Counted from the stretch's first letter, positions 28,570-38,414 are shown. The stretch: DNA of 64,000 bases from Gimesia chilikensis (GCF_007744075.1 NZ_CP036266.1:1513001-1577000); one strand, 5' to 3'. Translations and numbers: made by a program. The notes: generated by a model from the letters alone, not told the origin.

Positions 28570-30258
28570 TTAATCCCGCCAGGGGTGTTTGATCTTTTCC
28601 CAGTAAGAATCGAATTCAAACTTGGGGCTGTTATCCAGATCGTGACACTGATAACAGGTCGTTTTCTTTGCTTCGGCAAGCGTAACCCGCATGACCTTTT
28701 TGGCCTCTTCGACTTTGTCCATATCGATGAGTTCAATGTGTCCGCTTCCCGGGCCATGACAGTTTTCACATTGCTGTCCGAGCAGATGCGGTGACTGTTG
28801 TTTGTTGACGAAGCCGCTTTTGTAGCGGATGACTTCCTGTGGATGCCAGCCGGTGACGTGGCAGGAGAGACACTCGGGATCATAGATGCGGGAGATGATT
28901 TTATCTCCCCGTTCGATCTGGTCTTTTCGGCCGTTGATCAGGCTCTCGTAGGCATGGGCGTGGGCGGTCGTTAACCATTTTTCATAGGCTTTGGTGTGAC
29001 ATTCACCACACTTTTCCGCTCCGACGAAGGTCGCACCGCGGGGGTGGTCAATCGGCAGTTCTTTGGCGGCAAGATCTTCCTGCTTGAGGCGATCCTGATA
29101 GAACTGCATGTGTTCGGCCATTTTCGGTGTTTCTTTAAACCGCTGTCGGTCGAGAGAGATGACCGTGAAGCGGAAACGTTTCCTGGGATCGCCTTTGGCA
29201 TCGGCATCGGGATAGTAACCGACCACGCCAGCACTTTTCCCTTTGTGTCCCACATCGACCATCATCGTTTTGCCAATATACTCGGGATCTCCCAGTGGGT
29301 CTTCGACTCCGCCGGCGGTGAGCAGAATGTCGAAGTCGGGGAACTGTTTTGCGAGTTCCTTGGATTCATCCTTGCTGGATTGCGACAGCAGTAACATCAG
29401 GTCTGGTTTGGTGGCCTGCATTTCTTTGATGACTTCGGGCAAAACTTTGGCGGGTTCCTGCCAGGTAATGTCCGGAAACTGTCCTTTGCGACTTTTCCCC
29501 AGAATGGATGTGACGGCGATCTTCACGCCATTCGTCTCAACAACTTTGAATTTGGTTTTGCCCAGTTCGGGTGTCTCCAGGACCAGGAGATTTGCCGCGA
29601 GGAAGGTTGGTGTGGTATCAGGCTGTGGGGGATCCGGATTGTGCAACTGCAGAAAGATGTCGGCTCCAAAACGAAGTTCTTCCGGTCCGAGGGCCACTCC
29701 GCCATACTTCATGTCTTTCATGGCAGCCAGAATGGTTTCGTATTTGATCTGACTCTGTCGACGGTTGCGTTTGACCAGACCGCCCAGATCAAAGGCAGTG
29801 ACGGGCCACTTACGGTCTTCAATCTGCTTGAAGAGATTAGCGAGGAGCGAGACGCCGCCTGTCTGGTTTTGTGTGCAACCACAGGGTTCAAGGTATCCAT
29901 GGCGTTCGCCGGTCAGGACGATAGCCAGTTTAGGAGTGGGCCAGCCTTCGAATATTGGTTTGGGCGGAGGTGTATCAGATGATTTCGGGGGTGTTTTATC
30001 CGATTTGGCGGGCGTGTGACCCGCAGCGACTGGAGTCTGTTTTTCCTCAGATTTAACGGTTGGCTGCTTGGGACTGGTTGTTTCCGCCGGGGTTTTCTCT
30101 GCTGACGGTTCTGGTTCTGTCTGAGCAGTGCTCTGCGGAGTCGTGTCGGTGGCTGTTTCCGTGGTGGCGGGCGGTGTTGATTGCCCTTCGCATCCCAGCA
30201 GTAGAGTCAGTAAGAGTGCCAGCAGGCAGGTGAAAGAGGATTGTGGCAGGTAAGACAT
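28570..30258 (-). CDS. Lipoprotein with degenerate UshA-like domain fused to a tetraheme cytochrome c
   Basis: The signal peptide ends in a lipobox (LLTLLLGC), so the mature protein is lipid-anchored. A Pro/Thr/Glu-rich linker (about 25-105) is followed by a metallophosphatase-like (UshA) domain about 110-385. Its metal motifs are eroded: the usual DxHG is ERHG (LTGERHGYLEPCGC), GNHE/D is GPEE, and GGHxH is GGVED. The last 170 residues carry four CxxCH heme motifs: CGECH, CLSCH, CENCH, CYQCH (cytochrome c554-like). Electron transfer is likely, phosphatase activity unlikely. The CGC in the first domain is striking. It follows the DUF1573 gene by 202 bases. Confidence 0.88.
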   Translation of the reverse strand: MSYLPQSSFTCLLALLLTLLLGCEGQSTPPATTETATDTTPQSTAQTEPEPSAEKTPAETTSPKQPTVKSEEKQTPVAAGHTPAKSDKTPPKSSDTPPPKPIFEGWPTPKLAIVLTGERHGYLEPCGCTQNQTGGVSLLANLFKQIEDRKWPVTAFDLGGLVKRNRRQSQIKYETILAAMKDMKYGGVALGPEELRFGADIFLQLHNPDPPQPDTTPTFLAANLLVLETPELGKTKFKVVETNGVKIAVTSILGKSRKGQFPDITWQEPAKVLPEVIKEMQATKPDLMLLLSQSSKDESKELAKQFPDFDILLTAGGVEDPLGDPEYIGKTMMVDVGHKGKSAGVVGYYPDADAKGDPRKRFRFTVISLDRQRFKETPKMAEHMQFYQDRLKQEDLAAKELPIDHPRGATFVGAEKCGECHTKAYEKWLTTAHAHAYESLINGRKDQIERGDKIISRIYDPECLSCHVTGWHPQEVIRYKSGFVNKQQSPHLLGQQCENCHGPGSGHIELIDMDKVEEAKKVMRVTLAEAKKTTCYQCHDLDNSPKFEFDSYWEKIKHPWRD

Positions 30259-30381
30259 TCAGTGCGGCCTTCCATGGAATTGATTGAGTAACATAACGAT
30301 GCAGAAGGAACTCCGCATGGTTTATCTTAGTTCAAAACATGGTTTTGCGTCAAAGTCGATCTGCCTCTGGCCCGGGAGGTT

Positions 30382-30399
30382 GATCTGACAATTCAGATC
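30382..30399. repeat. Perfect 7-bp hairpin between DUF1573 and cytochrome genes
   Basis: GATCTGA-CAAT-TCAGATC lies in the 202-base gap between the two minus-strand genes. A second imperfect stem (CCCAGAC with GCCTGGG, 30403-30424) follows on the plus strand. Neither has a U-tract, so they may be leader structures or weak pause sites and not terminators. Confidence 0.4.
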
Positions 30400-30460
30400 C
30401 ATCCCAGACAGGTGAACGCCTGGGTGTTCTGAATTGGTAACGTATTGAAATTTATACTGC

Positions 30461-31693
30461 TTACAGTGAAATGAACTGAACCTTGAACTCGATGTTTTTG
30501 GCGCGGGGGTGGTTGGTACTTAATTTCACCTTTGCCAGATTCCCACGGCCGAATGAGACAGGAGGTTGCCCTTCAGGAATGATAAATTTCAGTAAGTAGC
30601 GCTGTTTGTTTTTGGAATCAAAGGATTCGTCTTTTTCAATTTCAAATTTCAGGGAGCCGGGCTCGATCTGCTGGTCGAGGATTTTCAGCGGTTCGTCAAG
30701 CCCTTCCACAAACATGGAGAGGACCGCTGTTTTGCCTTTTTCTGCTGAAAACTCACCCAGATTCAGGTGCATACTGGCCGGATCCCAGCGGACGCCGAAG
30801 GTGGGGACGATGCGGATGGGGCCGGTGTGATTTCCCGAAACCTGGATGATGAAATCTCTCGTTCCCGGATCAGCGTCATGTTTATGATCATGTCCTTCGC
30901 CCTCCGGGTGGTCGTGTGGCTCGTTCGGGATGTCGGTTTTGAGCAGCATGCGTTCGTTGAAACCACCCAGGGGGAATTTATCTGGATCTGCGGTGACTTC
31001 GACCGCGTAGCCGGTCTTGGCATCCACTTCTTTGAGTTCCTGTTTGGTGAGCGGTCGGAAGGTGGAAGTGAGGCCGGGATGATCGGCTTCGATTTCCAGA
31101 ATTTTGAATTCATCCAGATATTTCGTATGAATCTTTCCGGTGTATTTAACCGGTTCCGTGCTGCTCATGACGGGTAAGGCCCAGTTGGCAGAGCCCTGAT
31201 AATCGCCGGTAAAGGAGATCAGGCTGTTTGCGGCTCCTTCGATCTGGAGTTTGATTTCTTTTTTCTCTGGATCATTGGTGTAAATCGTCGCGGTCTGACC
31301 GAAGCGTTCCTGAGCTGCTTTGGGGGTCCAGGTGAGTTCGACTTCAATGTATTTACCGGGCGGGACCAGATTGTCCTGCATCTCACTCAGAGTACATTTA
31401 CAGGTGGTGGCCCCTTTCTGGACTTCGAGTGGAACTTCGCCTTCATTTTTGATAACAAATTTGTGGGACATGGACTGCCCGACTGCCATACTGCCGAAGA
31501 AGTAGATCGGCTGTGGTACGACTGCTTTGGGATACGGTCCGTTAGGTGCGATTTTAGGACGCTTCTCATCCGGCTCGGTGGCAGGTTTGACGGGGGCAAC
31601 TGTCTTGAGTTCACTATTGGTCCGGCCCAGCCAGACGGTTCCCGCGAGAGCGATAAACAGAACAACCACAGTTGTAACAGTTCGAAAATTCAT
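30461..31693 (-). CDS. DUF1573 domain protein
   Basis: A single N-terminal hydrophobic segment (TVVVLFIALAGTVWLG) anchors or exports the protein. Residues 60-150 match DUF1573, an Ig-like domain common in Planctomycetes and Bacteroidetes: YFFGSMAVGQSMSHKFVIKN, then the paired cysteines of TTCKCTLSEM. A second beta-rich half (about 155-410) includes a His-rich loop HDHPEGEGHDHKHD near residues 255-270 that could bind metal. Function of the domain is unknown; an extracytoplasmic role is inferred. It sits directly before the cytochrome lipoprotein, suggesting a shared process at the membrane. Confidence 0.85.
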   Translation of the reverse strand: MNFRTVTTVVVLFIALAGTVWLGRTNSELKTVAPVKPATEPDEKRPKIAPNGPYPKAVVPQPIYFFGSMAVGQSMSHKFVIKNEGEVPLEVQKGATTCKCTLSEMQDNLVPPGKYIEVELTWTPKAAQERFGQTATIYTNDPEKKEIKLQIEGAANSLISFTGDYQGSANWALPVMSSTEPVKYTGKIHTKYLDEFKILEIEADHPGLTSTFRPLTKQELKEVDAKTGYAVEVTADPDKFPLGGFNERMLLKTDIPNEPHDHPEGEGHDHKHDADPGTRDFIIQVSGNHTGPIRIVPTFGVRWDPASMHLNLGEFSAEKGKTAVLSMFVEGLDEPLKILDQQIEPGSLKFEIEKDESFDSKNKQRYLLKFIIPEGQPPVSFGRGNLAKVKLSTNHPRAKNIEFKVQFISL

Positions 31694-31786
31694 TGTGACA
31701 CCAACGAAGAAAGAATTAAAATACCAGCAATAAAAACAAGTCTGTAATCAAACCTTATGTCATTATGAGCCCAAGCATGGTTGAGT

Positions 31787-34207
31787 TCAATTCTGATTCG
31801 TTTGTCTCTCGTTAATTATTTGTTTCATGCGACTTACCGTTTCGTCTGTCAGATATTTGTCCACGTGTTGTGCACTGCGGTTGGCCTGATCGAGCTTGAG
31901 TGCCTGTTCGGCCTGTTCCCGGCTTTCGCTGATTTGTCCCGCTGCGTGGAAGACCTCCGCCAGCAGAGCGCGGTAGCGGGCATTATGCGGGTAACCGGAG
32001 ACGGCCCGATTGAGATTTTCGATCGCGTCGGTCAGATCCTCCTGCTGATGTGATGCTTCGAACTGTTCATAGTACCGACGTCCCAGCTCAAAATAGTTGA
32101 GCGGACTCAATGGATTTCGCTGAATGGCTGCCTGTTTAAAGGAAACAGCCTCCTCGAAAGCCTGTCGATTCTGGACTCCCTCTCTGAATTTCAGCTCAGC
32201 CAGGGCCTGCCAGGGTTCGGGGGAGAACGGGTCCGCCTGACCGGCCTGACTGAATAGCTGTTGCGCAATCCGAGCCGACTGCCCACGCATGAGCGTCTGC
32301 TCTGCCCTCTTTACGAGCGATTGACGCTGAAATGTTGGCGCAAAGTCGCTCATCACGAATAAAATCAGTAACAGACTACATAAAGCGAGAGCCAGGGTTT
32401 TCTTATGTACACTTTGGGGAGGACGCTGTTGTGCTTGATCTGCGTCGACCTGTTCTGAATTTTCGGGAGACGGAGCGGGTGTAACCGGGAAAGCCAGTGC
32501 GAGCAGGAGCAGCCAGGTTTGGGTGATGGCGGGCATCGCGATGCCTCCGGCCACCAGTAGATGCACAGAGAGAGCGACAAAGCCGGCAGCCAATGAGAGC
32601 GGGATTAATGATGTAGGAGACAGATCCAGTGCAGCTTGGGCGGCGGTCTGTTTCCTTCCGCCTCGCAGCAGGACATAAATGACAACCCAGCAGGGAAGAA
32701 ACAGCCACAACACAGATTCATCAATGCCCGACAGAAAGAGCTGTAGAATCCAGAGCAGGGGAAATGTGAAAGCGAAACCCAGAACCAGCGCCATTCGCAG
32801 GAAGGAATCAGCTTCATCATTCACGAGGGATCTTGAGTCTGCCGGCTGCTTTTGGAGCAGCGGCTTCAGGAACCACTGATAGCCTGCCAGCGCAATGATT
32901 AATAAAAGACCGCCCAGGGCAATCAAGCCGGCATTCGCCCAGACGTCGAGAAACAGATTGTGTGGATCGGCGATTTCCTCACTCGAACCGGGGAGCTTAT
33001 ATTTCAGATAGTGTTCGCGAAAATTGCCCGGACCGGTGCCCCACATCAGGTTTTCTTTAATGACGTCCCAGGTACCGGTCCAGTATTCGATGCGGTACTG
33101 GAGTGACTTGGGGGCTTCGGAAAGAACGGCGCGGTCGAAGCCGCCGCTGAGTGTGGCGAGCAGGAAAAATCCGACCAGCACACAGACAACCAGGGTGACG
33201 CCTGTGATCAGTTGTTTGCGGGAAAGCCGCTGCGTGGTCTGACGGAGGCGTTGACGTTGCAGCAGTTTCAGCAGACCCAGGCAGACCAGGCCCGCCAGAG
33301 CCCCGCCCCAGGCACTGCGACTTTTCGTCAGAATCAGGCAGTAGCTTATGAGCATGGTCGAGATCAGGTAGACCGCGATCTGGAGCCTGTTACGATCCAC
33401 TGGCGGACTACCTTCGGTTCTGGGAGGCAGGAGACTGTGGACACTCAGTCCTACGGCGATCAGGAACCCGACAGCGAGCAGGCCGGCAAAGGTGTTGGCC
33501 AGGGCAAACATGCCCAGCGGTTCGCTGCTGTCCAAGAGGCGCGCTTCGAACTGCTTTCGGCTGCTGCCACTGAGGGCATTCGCGGGGACCCCCATCGAGA
33601 TGAGTTCGTGTTGGAATTTTGCCTGCGTTTCTGGAGTGACGGCGGCATCGTACTGCTGCCTCACCGACTGATATTCCCGGGCGAGCTGCTTGTACATCCA
33701 GTGATGTTGCCAGATTCCGTAGAGGGAGAGCAGGACGATGGTGGCCATGAAACAATGCAGAAAGGTCATCCGTTGAGAGGGGAACCTTACGATGCGTCGG
33801 AATAGAGAAAATGTCAATCCGAGGGCCATCCACTCCCAGAGCATGTGGAGCGCCGCCCGTTGTTGACCTTCGTAGAAGAGGATCATTACCAGGACTGACA
33901 GTGCCTGTCCCAGTACCAGCAACCAGACAGCTGCGTCAAACCGGTCGAGTCGGAGCGAACGGGCGCAGTCGGTAAATTGAGACGTGAAGAACAGGATTAC
34001 GACCAGAAACCAGGCCAGCACGAGCGGGAGTGTCTCTCCCTGGGGGGCCGATTCCGCCGGCAGGAAATAGCGGGCAGTGATCAGTAATCCGGTCAGGAAG
34101 AGTAGCTTGGCGTCACAGAAAAGTCCCAGCGAAATCGGTGCTGCATCCGGTAGTGCAGGGCTGGACGCCTCTGGTTGTGATCGGTTTTGTTTTCGGCGTT
34201 TACTCAT
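31787..34207 (-). CDS. O-antigen ligase/Wzy-like membrane protein with C-terminal TPRs
   Basis: The 806-residue protein has about twelve membrane helices over residues 25-620. The periplasmic Wzy_C-type loop is visible as LMWGTGPGNFREHYLKYKLP and EEIADPHNLFLDVWANAGL near residues 390-430. Soluble C-terminal TPR units cover 650-800 (LSPLNYFELGRRYYEQF). Such proteins polymerise or ligate undecaprenyl-linked glycans at the outer face of the inner membrane. The gene overlaps the upstream WecA/MraY-like transferase by 8 bases (ATGAGTAA), so translation is coupled; that enzyme would make the lipid-linked precursor. Confidence 0.88.
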   Translation of the reverse strand: MSKRRKQNRSQPEASSPALPDAAPISLGLFCDAKLLFLTGLLITARYFLPAESAPQGETLPLVLAWFLVVILFFTSQFTDCARSLRLDRFDAAVWLLVLGQALSVLVMILFYEGQQRAALHMLWEWMALGLTFSLFRRIVRFPSQRMTFLHCFMATIVLLSLYGIWQHHWMYKQLAREYQSVRQQYDAAVTPETQAKFQHELISMGVPANALSGSSRKQFEARLLDSSEPLGMFALANTFAGLLAVGFLIAVGLSVHSLLPPRTEGSPPVDRNRLQIAVYLISTMLISYCLILTKSRSAWGGALAGLVCLGLLKLLQRQRLRQTTQRLSRKQLITGVTLVVCVLVGFFLLATLSGGFDRAVLSEAPKSLQYRIEYWTGTWDVIKENLMWGTGPGNFREHYLKYKLPGSSEEIADPHNLFLDVWANAGLIALGGLLLIIALAGYQWFLKPLLQKQPADSRSLVNDEADSFLRMALVLGFAFTFPLLWILQLFLSGIDESVLWLFLPCWVVIYVLLRGGRKQTAAQAALDLSPTSLIPLSLAAGFVALSVHLLVAGGIAMPAITQTWLLLLALAFPVTPAPSPENSEQVDADQAQQRPPQSVHKKTLALALCSLLLILFVMSDFAPTFQRQSLVKRAEQTLMRGQSARIAQQLFSQAGQADPFSPEPWQALAELKFREGVQNRQAFEEAVSFKQAAIQRNPLSPLNYFELGRRYYEQFEASHQQEDLTDAIENLNRAVSGYPHNARYRALLAEVFHAAGQISESREQAEQALKLDQANRSAQHVDKYLTDETVSRMKQIINERQTNQN

Positions 34208-35324
34208 TCCGATTTTTCCGACCTACGTTCTCCAGAATCGTAACGATGGACAGCACGCAGAGAATCATCAGGATAATCAGCAGTGCCGCGTTCCAGGAGG
34301 AAACCTCATACAGGATCAGGCCTCCGACACCGGTGGTGAGTGTCGCCAGGTGGATGGTCAGCACGGTGTCCCGTTTGCTGAGTCCCAGTTCAACCAGACG
34401 ATGTGAAAAGTGACTTTTATCTGCATGGAACGGGCTGCGTCCTTCCTTCAGGCGAATGATCATCACCGTACAGAAATCATACAGGGGAATCGCCAGAATA
34501 CAAAGGGGGGCCAGAATCACGTGGCGGGCACCTTCGGACGCACCTGCAGAAGAGTTCCCCGAATAGAAGGTTCCCAGAACCGTCATGGTGGAGAGCAGTA
34601 ACCCGATGAAATAGCTGCCGGAGTCTCCCATAAAGATTTTTGCCGGGGGCCAGTTGTGACAGAGGAAGCCAGCGATTGCTCCCGCCAGAACGAGCAGGAC
34701 ACCTGCTACCAGCCAGCGTGGTTCTCCGGTGTAACGCAGCATGATCCAGGCGAAGAGTACTGCAGCGATCAGGCCGATGCCCGAAGTGAGTCCGTCCATG
34801 TTGTCCAGGAAGTTCAGAGAGTTGACGAGGACGATAATCCAGGCCACGGTGAGTACCATACCCACCCAGGGTTGTTCGACAAACAGGGTTCCCCGTACGC
34901 CGCCCAGCACCAGGCCGATGGCGACGAGCAGTTGAATGATCAACCGTGGTTTCCACGAAATATTAAGTTTGTCATCGAGCAGTCCCATGACAGCGAGGAT
35001 GGTGCCTCCGCCCAGAACCATCCAGAGTTGCTGGGAGCGATAGAGGACTCCCTCCAGATGCGGAGCCAGTTCGCGGGGAATCCACGCGGGGGTGCTGCCT
35101 GACTTCAAAATGATCCAGGCAATCAGTTGAGCAGAAGCGATGGGAATGATCACCCCCATCCAGATGCCGACTCCCCCTCCGAGCGGGGTGGGGGTGACAT
35201 GAACTTTCCGCTGGGCAGGTTGATCGATGAGTCCCCAGCGTGGGGCCAGTTTGCGCATGAGTGCCGTTGCCAGAAAGGAAATGACAAAGGCCGGAACCAG
35301 GCAGGCAAATACGAAAAATAACAT
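34200..35324 (-). CDS. Undecaprenyl-phosphate sugar-1-phosphate transferase (WecA/TagO/MraY family)
   Basis: This polytopic enzyme of about eleven helices carries the family motifs: MGLLDDKLNISWKPRL with the DD pair, SLNFLDNMDGLTSG, FMGDSGSYFIGL, and the cytoplasmic HFSHRLVELGLSKRD loop. It transfers a sugar-1-phosphate from a UDP-sugar to undecaprenyl phosphate, the first step of surface glycan synthesis. MraY itself is less likely: cell-wall genes are absent nearby and the neighbour is a Wzy/ligase. The stop overlaps the ligase start. Confidence 0.92.
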   Translation of the reverse strand: MLFFVFACLVPAFVISFLATALMRKLAPRWGLIDQPAQRKVHVTPTPLGGGVGIWMGVIIPIASAQLIAWIILKSGSTPAWIPRELAPHLEGVLYRSQQLWMVLGGGTILAVMGLLDDKLNISWKPRLIIQLLVAIGLVLGGVRGTLFVEQPWVGMVLTVAWIIVLVNSLNFLDNMDGLTSGIGLIAAVLFAWIMLRYTGEPRWLVAGVLLVLAGAIAGFLCHNWPPAKIFMGDSGSYFIGLLLSTMTVLGTFYSGNSSAGASEGARHVILAPLCILAIPLYDFCTVMIIRLKEGRSPFHADKSHFSHRLVELGLSKRDTVLTIHLATLTTGVGGLILYEVSSWNAALLIILMILCVLSIVTILENVGRKNRNE

Positions 35325-35628
35325 GTCTATTGGATTATCAGCTTGGGTAAGAGAGTTCTTGCGAAGTTACGTTCAGAGTGCTTTATCAGGCCGGGAACGA
35401 CACACTGAATCAAGTGATCCACATGCCAACCGGCATGCGTTCGCTATCGATTACCAGTCCCTTCCAGGTTGATGGACCCCTAGTTTGGCTGAATCCACGC
35501 GGTAGTGGTAGCGAAAAATGCATTTCTACTCCGTTTTCGATTGATATATCTGGTGCAGGAATTACAGTTGAACTGACTCCTATAATCCGAGAACTCACTC
35601 AGCATTTCAAAGTGTTCAGACCAGATAA
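35325..35628. other. Divergent promoter region, possible small ORF
   Basis: An 84-codon plus-strand frame (35378-35632, GTG start) ends in an ATGA overlap with the following gene. A 62-codon minus-strand frame (35410-35598) lies over it. Neither has a ribosome site or familiar features. The following gene also lacks a ribosome site, so coupling from the 84-codon frame is conceivable. CATGCC-AACC-GGCATG at 35422-35437 is a perfect 6-bp hairpin. Confidence 0.3.
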
Positions 35629-36468
35629 ATGAATCCACTATTCGAGGAAGAATTTCGATTTAATCAAGCCAGCCGTCCCAGCTGGGAGTCGAGCCAGCAG
35701 CATCGAAATACCGTAACCCGTTACCTGAAACAACTGTCCTCTGTACAGGGGGATCGGCTGTGTGTGCTGGGGGCGGGGAACTGCAATGATCTCGATCTTA
35801 ACCAGTTGTTGCAGGTCTACGACGAAATTCATCTGGTCGACCTGGATCAGAGTGCACTGGAGTATGCACTGGAAGCCCAGAACCTCTCAGAAGAGTCAGC
35901 GGTTTTCTGTCATACAGGTGATCTGACCGGAGTCGGTGAGCAACTTGCGGAATTGTCCCGGAAAGAGGACACGTCACAATCTCTGCTGGATGAAGTCCTG
36001 AAAGAACTGTCGGGATCGAATCCGCTGGAATTGCCCGGTCCGTTTGATGTGGTCTGTTCCACCTGCATTTTGAGCCAACTGGTGCTGCAGGTCATTCATG
36101 CGGTCGGGGAGACCGATCCCCGGTTCGAGGAATTAATGCAGGCTGTCCGCGCACAGCATTATCGCACGATAGTGGATCTGATTACTCCGGGGGGCAGCGG
36201 CTTGATCGTGAGTGATTTTGTTTCATCAGAGTCGGCTGCTGATCTGAAACAGGTTCCCGACTTTCAGTTTACGCAGTACCTTTCGCAGCTGCTTTCGTCG
36301 CGTAATTTTTTCCACGGTGTGCATCCCGGAATCCTGCTCGCACAATTGCAGGGTAAGTCGCCCCTGGCGAGACAGGTCTGCAACCTGGAAATGTTGCCAC
36401 CCTGGCGCTGGGATCTGGGCATGCGACAATACGCGGTGGCCGGGATCCGCTTTGAGCGGATTCCCTAA
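35629..36468 (+). CDS. Predicted SAM-dependent methyltransferase-like protein
   Basis: The 279-residue protein has a Rossmann-like start: strand and glycine loop RLCVLGAGNCNDLDLNQLL (about 43-61), then EIHLVDLDQSALEYAL with the acidic residue expected for SAM ribose binding (about 67-82), then DVVCSTCILSQLVLQ at strand 4. The order fits a class I methyltransferase, with an acidic insert (SRKEDTSQSLLDEVLKELSG) after strand 3. The substrate is unknown. There is no clear ribosome site before ATG 35629. It is convergent with the sulfatase (28-base gap). Confidence 0.7.
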   Translation: MNPLFEEEFRFNQASRPSWESSQQHRNTVTRYLKQLSSVQGDRLCVLGAGNCNDLDLNQLLQVYDEIHLVDLDQSALEYALEAQNLSEESAVFCHTGDLTGVGEQLAELSRKEDTSQSLLDEVLKELSGSNPLELPGPFDVVCSTCILSQLVLQVIHAVGETDPRFEELMQAVRAQHYRTIVDLITPGGSGLIVSDFVSSESAADLKQVPDFQFTQYLSQLLSSRNFFHGVHPGILLAQLQGKSPLARQVCNLEMLPPWRWDLGMRQYAVAGIRFERIP

Positions 36469-36495
36469 GCCTGACCGCTGTTGGGGTAATGCCGC

Positions 36496-38127
36496 TTACT
36501 GCTTCTGCTTCTTCGGTGCCCGTTTCTTCTGAGGCGTGCCGCTGTTCCGCGGTTTCTGATACAGAGACGGGGGATCCTTCTGGACCGAACCGGTGTCATC
36601 GGGAACCTGATACTGCTGCTGGAGACTTTTGAGTTCAGCTTTCAGCTCTTTAACAATGGGGGCATAGGCGGGATCATCGTAAACGCTGTGCATTTCCTGG
36701 GGATCCTTTTCCAGGTCATAGAGTTCCCATTCACCCAGGTTATAGAAGTGAATCAGCTTGTAGCGTTTTGTACGGACCCCGTTGTGCCGACGAACCATGT
36801 GGGCGGAACGGCGGTCGTTGTAGAACTCGTAGTAGTGGTAATACAGGCTTTTGCGCCATGCAGTTTCTTCGCCTTTGAAGAGGGGGACCAGACTGACTCC
36901 CTGCATGTCGGAGGGGATGGGGGCTCCGGCGATATTCAGGAAGGTTTCTGCAAAGTCGAGGTTGGAGACGAGGTCTGTGTTGACACTACCCGGTTTGATG
37001 ACGCCCGGCCAGCGGGCCAGTAATGGCATACGGTAGGATTCTTCATACATGAACCGCTTGTCGAACCAGCCGTGATCGCCGAGATAGAACCCCTGGTCTG
37101 AGGAATACATGACGACGGTGTTTTCAGCCAGTCCGGACTTTTCCAGATAGTCGAGCATGCGGCCCACGTTATCATCGACGGAGGCGACGCAGCGAAGATA
37201 GTCTTTCATATAACGCTGATATTTCCAGCGGACCAGATCTTTGCCTTTAAGTCTGGCTTTGCGAAAGGCCTCGTTTTTCGGTTCATAAGCGGCGTTCCAG
37301 ACCTTCAGTTGTTCTGGGGTCAGATTTTTGGGAGGGGTGAGTTTCAGGTCGAAATCGGTCATCGTCTTAGCGATGGTCATGTCCTGTTGTCTGGCTGCGG
37401 TACCGCGACCTTCGTAGTTGTCAAACAGATTTTCCGGTTCGGGAATGGTGACGTCGTCGTACATGTGCAGGTGTTTGGGACCGGGCTGCCAGTTGCGGTG
37501 CGGAGCCTTGTGCTGGAACATCAGCATGAAAGGCTTGTTGGGATCTCGCTGGTTCTTGAGGTAGTCGAGTGCCAGGTCCGTGATGATGTCAGTGGTGTAG
37601 CCTTCGTGTTTAACACGCTCCCCATTGCGAATCATGGGAGGATTGTAGTAGGGCCCCTGGCCGATCAGGATCTCGGAGTAATCGAAGCCGGTGGGATCGG
37701 AGGCGAGGTGCCATTTCCCGACGATGGCGGTCTGGTAACCCTGCTTGCGGAGCAGCTTCGGGAAGGTCTGTTGCGAACCGTCGAATTTGTTGCCGTTCTG
37801 TTTGAACCCGTTGAGATGGCTATGTTTTCCGGTGAGGATCACAGCACGGCTGGGACCACAGATACTGTTGGTGCAGAAGCAGTTATCAAACCGCATGCCT
37901 TCGCGGGCAATCCGGTCGAGGTTGGGAGTGTCGTTGACCTTGGAGCCGTAGCAGCTCATCGCGTGTGAGGCGTGATCGTCAGTAAAAATGAACAGAATGT
38001 TGGGGCGCTGTTTGGAAGCTGCAGCGAGTTTCTGCAGACCGTGCCCCGTGAGCAGTAACTGGCTCAAACAGAAAGCGGCGAGCAGAGTGAATGAGAAACG
38101 GAAAGGGTGTTCTAAGCTCGGCTGCAT
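36496..38127 (-). CDS. Secreted sulfatase (formylglycine-dependent, type I)
   Basis: The arylsulfatase-superfamily enzyme begins with a signal peptide ([20 protein letters not shown]) and the metal-binding [12 protein letters not shown]. The formylglycine site is [18 protein letters not shown]: Cys-x-Pro-Ser-Arg, where Cys is converted to formylglycine, provided a maturase is encoded elsewhere. Later come GKWHLA and the second metal site [19 protein letters not shown]. It probably removes sulfate esters from marine polysaccharides. I chose ATG 38127 (GAGG nine bases upstream) over the in-frame ATG 38166, which has no ribosome site and would precede the signal peptide. The C-terminus is Lys/Arg/Gln-rich. 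Confidence 0.93.
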   Translation of the reverse strand: MQPSLEHPFRFSFTLLAAFCLSQLLLTGHGLQKLAAASKQRPNILFIFTDDHASHAMSCYGSKVNDTPNLDRIAREGMRFDNCFCTNSICGPSRAVILTGKHSHLNGFKQNGNKFDGSQQTFPKLLRKQGYQTAIVGKWHLASDPTGFDYSEILIGQGPYYNPPMIRNGERVKHEGYTTDIITDLALDYLKNQRDPNKPFMLMFQHKAPHRNWQPGPKHLHMYDDVTIPEPENLFDNYEGRGTAARQQDMTIAKTMTDFDLKLTPPKNLTPEQLKVWNAAYEPKNEAFRKARLKGKDLVRWKYQRYMKDYLRCVASVDDNVGRMLDYLEKSGLAENTVVMYSSDQGFYLGDHGWFDKRFMYEESYRMPLLARWPGVIKPGSVNTDLVSNLDFAETFLNIAGAPIPSDMQGVSLVPLFKGEETAWRKSLYYHYYEFYNDRRSAHMVRRHNGVRTKRYKLIHFYNLGEWELYDLEKDPQEMHSVYDDPAYAPIVKELKAELKSLQQQYQVPDDTGSVQKDPPSLYQKPRNSGTPQKKRAPKKQKQ

Positions 38128-38329
38128 CGGGTTCGTCCTCAAGCTGGTGTAGGAATGATTGTGCATGCAAATCGTATCTGAGTTTCTGGATTGATTTCTA
38201 TCATGCAGTTTAGGGAGAGGAAGTGCAAGTTTTCACATCTTCTGAGGGAGCATCGAATACGAGATATCAATTTCTGATGATGTATAAATTACAGTGTTTT
38301 TCAGAGTAGAAAGTGCAGAAACATCGGTC

Positions 38330-38343
38330 CTTCGTATACGAAG
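38330..38343. promoter_or_regulatory. Perfect 14-bp palindrome, candidate activator site
   Basis: CTTCGTATACGAAG is its own reverse complement and centres about 80 bases upstream of the -24 GG at 38417. That is within the usual range for enhancer-binding activators of sigma-54 promoters. No identical copy is seen before the second TPR paralogue, so the assignment is tentative. Confidence 0.35.
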
Positions 38344-38414
38344 TGAAAAATCTTCAGCCTGAAAACTGTTGTCTGAGCGGGAGATAGGAGAATTGCAATC
38401 CTAAGGGATCGTCT

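Noticed and set aside
33212-33805. 197-codon open frame on the plus strand
   Set aside because: Antisense to the O-antigen-ligase-like gene.
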